Positions 15,750-23,207 of a stretch of DNA of 64,000 bases are shown here, piece after piece; position 1 is the stretch's first letter; every line of letters starts with the position of its first letter. Origin of the DNA: an uncultured Prevotellaceae bacterium (GTDB lineage Bacteria; Bacteroidota; Bacteroidia; Bacteroidales; Bacteroidaceae). Under the pieces are notes generated by a model. That model saw only the letters and a list, made by a program, of their open reading frames with translations. It ran no database searches and had not been told where the DNA came from. Where the stretch lies: NCBI GenBank assembly GCA_902776935.1, contig CACYRS010000009.1, forward strand, positions 28,099 through 92,098, given 5' to 3'. Made by a program: the position numbers and the translations under genes.

Positions 15750-17687
15750 TTATGATTCTCGGACATTTTTGAATGAAACACCTGTAAGGACAAGGCTCTT
15801 GACGGGTTTACCATCTTTGATGGCAGGCTTCCAATGGGGCATACTACGGAATAGTCGGAGAGCTTCTTCGTTTAGAGTCTTGTTGACTCCCTGCTTAAGT
15901 CTAACACCACTGATAGAGCCGTTTTCATTGACTACCAAGCATATACCGACGCGACCTGATTGCCCTTTGCCATCTGTGGCTTTGAAGAATATCCATGCTT
16001 TAACATTCTCCTTATATGCAGCAGGATAGTCAAAATCTGTATCTCTGTTGAACTCTGTTACATGATGGGTGTAGAGTTCAATTGTGCGTGGTCTCTCGCC
16101 TTGAAGCAGTTTCACTTCCTTGATGCTATTCAATGGCACATGGGGAATATAATTATTATTGATTTCCTTGCCATCGAGCATAACAAGCATGTCGTAAAAA
16201 GGATAATAACCTCTCGAATTCAACCAACCGTCTTCTTTAACAACTCCTCTTTCTGCTAGTTGACCATTAACCAGCCAGGTGTAGAAAGCCCCCGCAGGGA
16301 CTTTCACACCGATACATTCACGACCATCTTTCTGAGTGAGAATAATGGCTGATTCATTGCTCGTGATGAGATTAACTACATTCTTCTTGCCATTCCAGTG
16401 GTTCTCGATCTTCTTGAGCAGTTTGAAGTGGAGGACAGGAATATTGTTTTCGTCAAACGGCTGTCCATTAAGTTGCCATTCAAAGCCACCCTTGGGAAAT
16501 GCATAATTAACATCGTCATCCATCTTCTTCGACTCTTTGTCGTTTACATATATTGTACCTTTTGGCAGATGTACAATGATAGTCTTACCGTCCATGCTCT
16601 TTTGGGTGAAGTGATCGTTGAAGTCGAGATTACTCTTCATCTTCCTTGTCAAGCCTCTTTCAGGAGCGACCTTCTTCAAATCGTCCATATCATTAATCAG
16701 TAAGATTAGGCAGTTCTCGTCTGTAATCTTCTCTGTCTCATTGTCGATTAGCACAGAAGAACTAGCTTTTATTATCTCTACTTTCTGAATTTTTGCAGAC
16801 ATCGCTAATGATACGGCTATGATGGGTAGCAGATAGGCAAAGCGAAGCCATTGTCTGCGACTGGATTTTGGTTTTGTAATCATGTTGATTCGTTTTTTGA
16901 GGGTACTGTTAATGAAACCGTTGGCCAGAGAATACCCGCTCTGGCTGGCGGCCTTACGGATTAAAAGATGTAGATACTGAATGTCATTGAATCCGTGAGA
17001 GAGTACCTGCTGGTCAGCCTCGTACTCGTGGATGGTGCGCAGATCGGCGCGTAGCATCCACATCGTTGGGTTAAACCATTGCAGGGCAGTAAGCAGTTCC
17101 ACTAAGAGCACATCGACTGAATGGTGCAGTCGGATGTGTCCCAGTTCATGCGTAAGGAGGGCTGTTGTCCCTTCCTCATAATCCTTGTGGTTTAAGAAAA
17201 CCGTCTTCAACCAACTGAAAGGAGTCTTGGCCTCTTCGTTAATCGCTATCTGACGCCCATCAGAAAGAGGATGAATCTCACTTTCGAGAGCCATCTTGTG
17301 TAATCGCCAAACAGATAGAAGCATTTTCGACAGAACCACAGCGACACCTATTATATATATAACAGCGAGAAGCAATTGCCAGTCGAAGTGCTGTTCCTGC
17401 TTAGGGGTAACTGTTGAGGGCGAGAATGCTACTTCTGGCTGCATCGCAGTTGTCTCTGGCAGCATAGTCTCATCTATCGCTTCCATAGGAAGGGGATCTA
17501 CTTCTACCGTTTGGTGGATAGTTATCACGCATAGCGGAAGGACAAACGATGCTACTGCTGTCGATAGCAGCACTATTCGATTCAGTCGATGCCAAGTTTC
17601 TTTGGCCGTCAGCAATCGCCAGAAGATATAGAATGTGGCTATCAGAACAGCAACCTTCAGTTCGTATGTTAGGAAGAGGGTTATCAT
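15750..17687 (-). CDS. BlaR1-like M56 metallopeptidase with TonB-type C-terminus
   Basis: A 645-residue membrane protein. Helices near residues 10-25, 35-55, 103-123 and about 285-300 surround a zinc-peptidase site HELGH (residues 180-184) with a downstream HEYEAD. The C-terminal ~95 residues match a TonB_C domain (GRVGICLVVNENGSISGVRL, EALRLFRSMPHWKPA). The middle holds two VYVNDKE/LDGKEINN-like beta segments. The start overlaps the stop of the blaI-like gene by an ATGA. By family, it would sense an envelope signal and relieve BlaI repression by proteolysis; the signal is unknown and no beta-lactamase is nearby. Confidence 0.85.
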   Translation of the reverse strand: MITLFLTYELKVAVLIATFYIFWRLLTAKETWHRLNRIVLLSTAVASFVLPLCVITIHQTVEVDPLPMEAIDETMLPETTAMQPEVAFSPSTVTPKQEQHFDWQLLLAVIYIIGVAVVLSKMLLSVWRLHKMALESEIHPLSDGRQIAINEEAKTPFSWLKTVFLNHKDYEEGTTALLTHELGHIRLHHSVDVLLVELLTALQWFNPTMWMLRADLRTIHEYEADQQVLSHGFNDIQYLHLLIRKAASQSGYSLANGFINSTLKKRINMITKPKSSRRQWLRFAYLLPIIAVSLAMSAKIQKVEIIKASSSVLIDNETEKITDENCLILLINDMDDLKKVAPERGLTRKMKSNLDFNDHFTQKSMDGKTIIVHLPKGTIYVNDKESKKMDDDVNYAFPKGGFEWQLNGQPFDENNIPVLHFKLLKKIENHWNGKKNVVNLITSNESAIILTQKDGRECIGVKVPAGAFYTWLVNGQLAERGVVKEDGWLNSRGYYPFYDMLVMLDGKEINNNYIPHVPLNSIKEVKLLQGERPRTIELYTHHVTEFNRDTDFDYPAAYKENVKAWIFFKATDGKGQSGRVGICLVVNENGSISGVRLKQGVNKTLNEEALRLFRSMPHWKPAIKDGKPVKSLVLTGVSFKNVRES

Positions 17688-18055
17688 TTCTTAGTTTTTT
17701 CGTAAGTTTCTACTTGGGAAATAAGGTCGCGCAACTCGCTGAGAGAGAGTTTTTCTTCCTTCAGCAAGGTAGACACAAGTCCTTTGTAGGAGTCCTTGAT
17801 ATAGTTGTCGACCAGTCGGAAGATGCTGTTCTTAGCATAATCCTGCTCTGTGATCAGTGCGTGATATTGATAGGTAGAGCCATACTGCTTGTGGCCGATA
17901 TAGCCCTGATGCTCTAGGCGGCGCACAATCGTAGACAGCGTGTTGAAATGCGGTCTTGGCTCCTCGTAGTGTTCGAGTAGCTCGCGGACGAACATCGGCC
18001 CGTGCTGCCAGAACAGCTCCATAACTTCCCGTTCTTTATTTGATAGTTTCTTCAT
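17684..18055 (-). CDS. BlaI/MecI family repressor
   Basis: A 123-residue winged-helix repressor of normal length (KLSNKEREVMELFWQHGPMFV, RPHFNTLSTIVRRLEHQGYI, C-terminal dimerisation helices). It is about 60% identical by eye to the paralogue at 22840-23202. ATG 18055 is used because the longer frame opens with a TTG inside the promoter. Expected to repress its own operon with the M56 peptidase and to be cleaved on induction. Confidence 0.9.
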   Translation of the reverse strand: MKKLSNKEREVMELFWQHGPMFVRELLEHYEEPRPHFNTLSTIVRRLEHQGYIGHKQYGSTYQYHALITEQDYAKNSIFRLVDNYIKDSYKGLVSTLLKEEKLSLSELRDLISQVETYEKTKK

Positions 18056-18106
18056 TTTGATTTCGTTTAATCGTTTAACATCAATGACGTATTCAGTATC
18101 TGGGGA

Positions 18107-18149
18107 CAAAGATAACTAAAAAAATACAAGCATACAACTATTTCTTGTA
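18107..18149 (-). promoter_or_regulatory. blaI-M56 promoter with candidate BlaI operator (locus 1)
   Basis: TATCTTTG at 18107-18114, preceded by TTTAGTTA, TAGTTGTAT (18132-18140) and a TACAA-N7-TTGTA dyad (18133-18149). TAGTTGTAT, an 11-bp gap and TTTAGTTA recur in front of the paralogous operon. BlaI family operators are TACA/TGTA dyads, so this is a likely autoregulatory site. Confidence 0.55.
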
Positions 18150-18251
18150 GTTATGCAATTCCGTTAATTTCTTTAAATAGTTGTTCACCCTGATTAACAG
18201 AAGAAGTTTTAGAACTGATTTGTGACGATAGATAAAATAGATCACGAATGT

Positions 18252-18785
18252 CTAGTATTCGTCGAGTCTTTCCTGAAGGCGCTTCATACGTTGTTTCTTT
18301 CGCCAGCTCTTGCGCCATTTCTTGGGGACGAAGAGTTTGTTGAAAGTAGCAATCAAGTCCATACCGACTTTGCCTCCGCTGAGCAACTCGCCCTCGACTC
18401 TATCTATGCCTAAGCGTTTCTGCAGTTCAGAGAAATCACGCTTCTTGCCTTTTCCAAAGACAACGACTTCTTTCAGGTTCAGAAGTTTCGAGATCATATA
18501 GACTGTATCGCGTACCTCTTTTATATTTATAATACGGCTTTCATAGTTCACATGCGAGAAGGCGAGACTCTTGCTGTCCTTGGGCACATTGACGATACCC
18601 ATAGAATCTGTGGTCAGCGTCATATCCTTGCCAACTACGTTTGCCCCAACCACAGGTACGAGAGTCTCAACATCAACCACAGTTAACTGTCGCTTAGGCT
18701 GCACAGAGTCTTGCTCATGCTCCTGAGCCAAAACGCCAGCGACATTAATCGCCATCGCTAACAATATGATCCACAGCCTCTTCAT
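18252..18785 (-). CDS. Secreted carboxypeptidase-regulatory-like domain protein
   Basis: A 177-residue protein with a signal peptide ending AGVLAQ, then a CarboxypepD_reg-like beta sandwich (LTVVDVETLVPVVGANVVGK, FSHVNYESRIINIKEV) and a very basic C-terminus (KKWRKSWRKKQRMKRLQERL). This domain usually forms the N-terminus of TonB receptors; here it stands alone. ATG 18785 lies 5 nt after a TAATTTTG box, implying a leaderless message. Function unknown. Confidence 0.75.
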   Translation of the reverse strand: MKRLWIILLAMAINVAGVLAQEHEQDSVQPKRQLTVVDVETLVPVVGANVVGKDMTLTTDSMGIVNVPKDSKSLAFSHVNYESRIINIKEVRDTVYMISKLLNLKEVVVFGKGKKRDFSELQKRLGIDRVEGELLSGGKVGMDLIATFNKLFVPKKWRKSWRKKQRMKRLQERLDEY

Positions 18786-18790
18786 CGCTG

Positions 18791-18822
18791 CAAAATTAAA
18801 TATTCCATCCTTTTCCTCCAAA
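18791..18822 (-). promoter_or_regulatory. Promoter giving a near-leaderless transcript
   Basis: TTTG at 18819-18822, a 20-bp spacer and TAATTTTG at 18791-18798; the ATG at 18785 starts only about 2 nt after the expected transcription start. Confidence 0.65.
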
Positions 18823-18986
18823 TCTATTAAGTCTAATTAAACACTATTTGCGGGGATTATAAAAAATAATGTAAATTTTGCACAACGTTTCCGGCGTCAT
18901 GTGCTATTTTCATGATTTATGTCAAAGAAAGTGCAAAATTTGTGAAAAAACCTCATTGTTTGCGCACACAACAAGAAAAAAGCCCT

Positions 18987-18994
18987 TACCTTTG
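18987..18994 (+). promoter_or_regulatory. Promoter -7 box of the beta-barrel gene
   Basis: TACCTTTG, with TTTG 24 bp upstream (longer than usual). The transcript would carry a leader of about 67 nt before the ATG at 19066. Confidence 0.55.
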
Positions 18995-19065
18995 CACCCG
19001 ATTTTAGGATAACGGTGTGGCTGAAAGGCTCACCAAAGTATAATTAACAAAAGGAAAAAACGATT

Positions 19066-19617
19066 ATGAAAAAGATTTTTGCTGTTGCACTCGTTGCAAT
19101 GATGACTTTGACTGTTAATGCACAGGTTTACGTAGGTGGTGGTGTTGGTTTGTTAACATCTTCTTACGATGGTAATTCTGAGACTTATTTCTCAATTCTC
19201 CCTGAGATTGGTTACAACATCAACGAGGACTGGGCTGTAGGTATCGCTGTAGGTTATGGTGAGGCAAAGTCAAAGGTAAATGTTGCAGGTGTTAAGGTAA
19301 CTGAAAAGGTTAAGACCTTCCAGATTGCTCCTTATGCTCGTTATACTTTCGCTAAGTTCGACAAGGTAAATCTGTTCGTTGACGGTTCAGTAGGTTACAA
19401 GCACGAGAACTTTGCTGGTGTTAAGACAAATACATTCGCTGTAGGTTTCAAGCCAGGTGTTGCTGTAAACCTGAATGATAAGCTGAGCTTCGTTGCTCAC
19501 GTAGGTTTCCTCGGTTACCAGAACGATAAGGTTAAGGGTGATGACAAGTCTACCAACACATTCGGTCTGAATCTCGATGGCAGCAACCTGAGCTTCGGTG
19601 TATACTACAACTTCTAA
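19066..19617 (+). CDS. Small outer-membrane beta-barrel protein
   Basis: A 183-residue protein with a signal peptide ending VNAQ and an eight-strand-type barrel (OMP_b-brl, OmpW/OmpX-like): alternating strands such as YVGGGVGLLTSSYD, WAVGIAVGYGEAK and a C-terminal aromatic strand SFGVYYNF, the usual BamA recognition end. Codon use is uniform and biased, with repeated GGT/GCT/AAG choices, and together with its own promoter, long leader and strong terminator this suggests high expression. Monocistronic. Function beyond a structural porin-like role is unknown. Confidence 0.88.
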   Translation: MKKIFAVALVAMMTLTVNAQVYVGGGVGLLTSSYDGNSETYFSILPEIGYNINEDWAVGIAVGYGEAKSKVNVAGVKVTEKVKTFQIAPYARYTFAKFDKVNLFVDGSVGYKHENFAGVKTNTFAVGFKPGVAVNLNDKLSFVAHVGFLGYQNDKVKGDDKSTNTFGLNLDGSNLSFGVYYNF

Positions 19618-19665
19618 TAAGAAGTCAACAAATCGACAATAATAGTAGTATTATAATAACAAATG

Positions 19666-19698
19666 CAGCCTCGTCGAAAGACGGGGCTGTTTGTTTTT
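19666..19698 (+). terminator. Intrinsic terminator of the beta-barrel gene
   Basis: A 10-bp stem (19666-19675 with 19680-19689) closed by a GAAA tetraloop and followed by TTTGTTTTT. Confidence 0.9.
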
Positions 19699-19793
19699 AT
19701 CCTGAATAGAAGGGTGTTTAAAAATTATATGGTGCGCATAGTTACGATAAAAATTAGGTAGTTTGGGCTTGTTTTTGTTAACGGAGGTTAAAC

Positions 19794-19875
19794 TTATCGT
19801 TTTTCGATAAATTTTTATTGTTTTTATTTGGTGGGTTCGGAAATTATATCTACTTTTGCATATCGAAAATCGATA
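19794..19875 (+). promoter_or_regulatory. Promoter of the XRE operon bracketed by twin palindromes
   Basis: TTTG at 19827-19830, a 20-bp spacer and TACTTTTG at 19851-19858. A palindrome TTATCG-TTTTT-CGATAA lies at 19794-19810 upstream, and TATCGA-AAA-TCGATA at 19861-19875 over the expected transcription start. Both are versions of TATCGnTTTTCGATA. The placement suits repression, most simply by the XRE protein of the same operon. Confidence 0.65.
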
Positions 19876-19900
19876 AATAAACCAATTAAAACAATAAATT

Positions 19901-20386
19901 ATGGGATCATTAAACATCTTGCAAACTGCAAAAAAGAATCTTTGGTCAATCATCGCGCTGATCGTGGTGCTCGCCTTAGTGGGCTATTCTTACGTCGACG
20001 AGATACAGGACATGCGCTCTGCCCAGACGGGCTATGACTATTGCTATCATCTGGTTAATCTGTACGAACTGATCTTCAGGACGATTTTTGCAGCCATCTA
20101 CTTCATCATGTGCTGGCTTACTTACGTCAACAAGCAGTATACTAAGTGGAGCATCTGGCTGTACTATTTGTCTGCCGTAGTCTTACTAATCCATTTCTTC
20201 ATTTCGGGCTTTATGTTCGAATACGTCTACGCTCATGTTGGTGCCGACCACATGGACAGTCTTTCATCACTTGCCCGCTACATCTTTGGCGCTCCAGCCT
20301 ATTTCGTGATCTTAAGCCTCTTCTTCGTGCCTAAGTTTATCAAGGATACCATCAAGCTGAAGAAAGAGCAGGAATTAACCATTTAA
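19901..20386 (+). CDS. Four-helix membrane protein paired with XRE regulator
   Basis: A 161-residue protein with about four membrane helices (residues 15-33, 52-74, 86-108, 128-148) and short loops. The size, topology and pairing with a YozG-like regulator are those of DUF2975 membrane proteins, although I cannot confirm the family from sequence alone. It lies 7 bp upstream of the regulator gene. Probably a partner that the regulator responds to or controls. Confidence 0.7.
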   Translation: MGSLNILQTAKKNLWSIIALIVVLALVGYSYVDEIQDMRSAQTGYDYCYHLVNLYELIFRTIFAAIYFIMCWLTYVNKQYTKWSIWLYYLSAVVLLIHFFISGFMFEYVYAHVGADHMDSLSSLARYIFGAPAYFVILSLFFVPKFIKDTIKLKKEQELTI

Positions 20387-20393
20387 TCGGCCT

Positions 20394-20603
20394 ATGGGAC
20401 AAATCATTGTAAACTTAGACGTAGAGCTCGCTAAGCGCAAAATGTCGCTAAGCGAGTTGGCCGAGAAAGTCGGCTTGACATTAGCAAACCTCTCAATCCT
20501 GAAGACAGGCAAGGCTAAGGCCGTGCGCTTCACCACTCTCGAGGCCATCTGTCGCGAGCTTGGTTGCCAGCCAGGGGATATTTTGGAATACAGAGACGAG
20601 TAA
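20394..20603 (+). CDS. YozG-like XRE family regulator
   Basis: A 69-residue helix-turn-helix protein consisting of the Cro/C1 domain alone (KMSLSELAEKVGLTLANLSILKTGKAKAVRFTTLE, CRELGCQPGDILEY, quoted in two parts of the fold). The GKAKAVRFTTLEAIC and QPGDILEY segments are typical of the HTH_26/YozG group. It very likely autoregulates the operon through the palindromes around the promoter. Confidence 0.85.
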   Translation: MGQIIVNLDVELAKRKMSLSELAEKVGLTLANLSILKTGKAKAVRFTTLEAICRELGCQPGDILEYRDE

Positions 20604-20628
20604 TCATTTAATGTAAACTTACAAAAGC

Positions 20629-21123
20629 ATGGAAGAAATTAAAATCAACGTATCAACTAAGGTCTGGGTATATTGTACTTTGGCTATGATTGTTGGAATG
20701 GCAGCACTAATAGGGCTACGTTTTTACATCGACTCTAATGTAGATTCGGCTTTTCTCTCGGTCATATTTTCAATGGCAACAACACTTGTAATGTTTGGTT
20801 ATTTTGGGTTCATTCAGCACAGAACCCGTCTGATAATCACCGACACTTCTTTGATTGTAAAGACGCAGGAGGAATGGGTAGTCAGACTCTCGGGCGTTGA
20901 ATCTTTCTATGTCGATAAGTTCAAAGGGCGTACGTTTATTGGCATACACTATAAGGAAGGTACGTGGGAAGCTGGTAAGGAAAATATAGCTGAAGATCGC
21001 AAACGGCGCTCGAGAGCCGCTCTTCAGGGTTATCCCTACGAAATCTACGTAAGAGGTCTGTCAAAATCTCCCCAAGAAATCTGCGATTTGCTGAATCAAC
21101 GTATCAACCAAATACATAAATGA
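20629..21123 (+). CDS. Small membrane protein, STM3941-like
   Basis: A 164-residue protein with two membrane helices (about 12-32 and 42-62) followed by a beta-rich PH-like cytoplasmic domain (TRLIITDTSLIVKTQEEWVV, TFIGIHYKEGTW). The arrangement resembles the STM3941 family. It follows the XRE gene by 25 bp and overlaps the carboxylesterase start by an ATGA, so it belongs to the same operon. Role unknown. Confidence 0.65.
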   Translation: MEEIKINVSTKVWVYCTLAMIVGMAALIGLRFYIDSNVDSAFLSVIFSMATTLVMFGYFGFIQHRTRLIITDTSLIVKTQEEWVVRLSGVESFYVDKFKGRTFIGIHYKEGTWEAGKENIAEDRKRRSRAALQGYPYEIYVRGLSKSPQEICDLLNQRINQIHK

Positions 21124-22652
21124 ATATGAAAACAATTATTATCATCACATTACTCGCCCTATTCGGAACAAAAGGACAGGCGCAACCATTATTGAAAACG
21201 CATGTAGAAACAGGCGATGTTGAGGGCGTTCTGGATGGAACGGACCTCGCTGTGTATAAAGCTATTTCCTATGCAGCCCCACCTGTTGGCGAACTGCGAT
21301 GGAAGGCACCACAGCCTGCCAAACCTTGGAAGGGTGTGCTGAAGGCTGAGGATGTAGCCAAATGGCCTCCACAGCCAGAAAAGAGTTATGTGAAGTACGA
21401 TATGATGAGCGAGGACTGCCTTTATCTCAGTGTCGCCACACCAGCCAAGACAATAAACGAAGCCCTGCCCGTGATGGTTTTCATACATGGTGGGGCATTT
21501 CGTACAGAGCATTACGGAGGAGACTTGTGGCAGAGTCTGGCTCGCAGAGGGGTAGTCGCTGTTTCTATCGAGTATCGTGCAGGAGCCCTTGGATTTATGG
21601 CGCACACCGATCTGGCAAAAGAGTCGGATGGACATTCTGGCAACTATGGAATCCTTGACCAGATATTCGCCCTCCAATGGGTTCAACGCAACATCAAGAA
21701 CTTTGGTGGCGACCCCTCTAAAGTCACCATCTTTGGAGAGTCGGCAGGAGCCATGAGTTGTCATATTTTGTGTGCTTCGCCCTTGGCTAAGGGATTGTTC
21801 CGTTCATGTATCAGTCAGAGCGGAGCCTTTATGTCATCTATTAATGTGGTAAAACAGGAAATGGCCCAGATGTATGGTCAGATGTTTATGGGTCAGCTGA
21901 AGAAAAACTCTATCGAGGAGATGCGTCAGATGGATGCCAAAGAACTGACGGGTAATGAAGCAAACTTTCAGCTGTGCATGCCCATCGTTGATGGCTATGT
22001 AATCCCTGAGACCATCTACAGCCTTTACGAGAAAGGTAATTATAATGATGTACCCGTGCTGATTATGCATAATAGTGATGAGGGAGCTGTTGAGTACGAC
22101 TCAGTAAGTGTAGAGGCTTATAATCAGCAGTTTAGCCAGTTGCCTGGACAATGGGCCGATAGTGCCAAGGTTTACTATCCAGGAAGTACGGCTGAAGAAC
22201 GACTTTTCAGCATGCGTGACTTTACTCGCGATGTGGGCTTCGGATGGCCAGCTTATGCCTGGACCACCTTACAGAAGAAGACTGGTAAGAGTCCTGTCTA
22301 TTCTGCCTACCTCGCCCAGAAATCAGATCGTACCGTCTATGCAAAAGGCAAACGTCGTGGCGCTGCCCATGCTGATGATATGCTCTATCTGAAGGGTGCC
22401 TTTGACGATGAGGCTGACAAGTATCCTCAAGAGAAGAAGGTGAGCGACCTGATGCAGCAGTACTGGGTGAACTTCGCAAAGACGGGTGGTAATCCTAACG
22501 GAAAAGATTTACCCTACTGGCCTGTTTATGAGGAAGGCAAGGCTACAGTAATGCAGTTTAACAATGGAGCCTCGCTGATAGAAACACCCAATAAGGAGCG
22601 CATAAAGCTCATCGACGACTTTATGAAATATATCCGCTCACTTAGGGACTAA
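21120..22652 (+). CDS. Secreted type-B carboxylesterase
   Basis: A 510-residue alpha/beta hydrolase of the carboxylesterase/PnbA family with a signal peptide ending KGQAQ. The family signatures are present: SEDCLYLSV near residue 98, oxyanion segment FIHGGAF, nucleophile elbow GESAGAMS (Ser near 210), the NYGILDQ block, and a later HADDMLYL histidine region. Hydrolyses carboxylic esters; a plant-polysaccharide acyl substitution is plausible given the other esterases in the window, but substrate cannot be read from sequence. ATG at 21126 is an alternative start. Last gene of the XRE operon. Confidence 0.88.
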   Translation: MNMKTIIIITLLALFGTKGQAQPLLKTHVETGDVEGVLDGTDLAVYKAISYAAPPVGELRWKAPQPAKPWKGVLKAEDVAKWPPQPEKSYVKYDMMSEDCLYLSVATPAKTINEALPVMVFIHGGAFRTEHYGGDLWQSLARRGVVAVSIEYRAGALGFMAHTDLAKESDGHSGNYGILDQIFALQWVQRNIKNFGGDPSKVTIFGESAGAMSCHILCASPLAKGLFRSCISQSGAFMSSINVVKQEMAQMYGQMFMGQLKKNSIEEMRQMDAKELTGNEANFQLCMPIVDGYVIPETIYSLYEKGNYNDVPVLIMHNSDEGAVEYDSVSVEAYNQQFSQLPGQWADSAKVYYPGSTAEERLFSMRDFTRDVGFGWPAYAWTTLQKKTGKSPVYSAYLAQKSDRTVYAKGKRRGAAHADDMLYLKGAFDDEADKYPQEKKVSDLMQQYWVNFAKTGGNPNGKDLPYWPVYEEGKATVMQFNNGASLIETPNKERIKLIDDFMKYIRSLRD

Positions 22653-22714
22653 GCTTTTCGCCCAGCAGGAGCCGATATCAGCTACGGAGAGTTAGCAGAT
22701 GTTAATTCTTCACC

Positions 22715-22782
22715 AAACTAATTAATTTAGTTTAAAAACGAAAGCTTTTAGTTGTATCTAACGAAAAGTTTTAGTTACTTTG
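22715..22782 (+). promoter_or_regulatory. blaI-M56 promoter with candidate operators (locus 2)
   Basis: A TTACTTTG -7-like box (22775-22782) is preceded by three TTTAGTT repeats (starting at 22726, 22747 and 22770), a palindrome AAACTAA-TTAAT-TTAGTTT (22715-22733) and an imperfect 24-bp palindrome (22745-22768). TAGTTGTAT-N11-TTT(T)AGTTA is shared with the other blaI promoter at 18107-18149. Confidence 0.5.
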
Positions 22783-22839
22783 CACTCAGATATTGATAAC
22801 GACGCGATAATTGATTGAAAACTAAAGGCATTAACGACA

Positions 22840-23202
22840 ATGAAGAAACTTACAAATAAAGAAAAGGAAATCATGGATCTGTATTGGCAGCACGGCCCGA
22901 TGTTCGTGAAGGAACTCCTGGAGTTCTACGATGAGCCTCGTCCGCACTTCAATACACTCTCCACGATGGTTCGCATACTGGAGAAAGAGGGATTTCTTGA
23001 TCACAAGCAGTTTGGCAACACCTATCAGTACTATCCCCTCATCACAGAGGCGGAGTATGGCAGGAAGTCGATTGCCGGTGTGATAAAGAACTACTTCAAT
23101 AACTCATATCTTTCAGCTGTCTCTTCTTTCGTAAAGGAAGAGAAAATCTCTGTAGAAGAACTGCGTGAACTCATCGATCAGATAGAAAACAGTAAATCGT
23201 AA
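22840..23202 (+). CDS. BlaI/MecI family repressor (second copy)
   Basis: A 120-residue winged-helix repressor (KLTNKEKEIMDLYWQHGPMFV, RPHFNTLSTMVRILEKEGFL), a close paralogue of the gene at 17684-18055. It is followed 5 bp later by its M56 partner. It probably controls its own promoter. Confidence 0.9.
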   Translation: MKKLTNKEKEIMDLYWQHGPMFVKELLEFYDEPRPHFNTLSTMVRILEKEGFLDHKQFGNTYQYYPLITEAEYGRKSIAGVIKNYFNNSYLSAVSSFVKEEKISVEELRELIDQIENSKS

Positions 23203-23207
23203 ATCTC

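Noticed and set aside
15750-18055. Reading the BlaI/M56 genes as a beta-lactam resistance locus
   Set aside because: No beta-lactamase or penicillin-binding protein is adjacent, and the M56 protein lacks a C-terminal penicillin-binding sensor domain.
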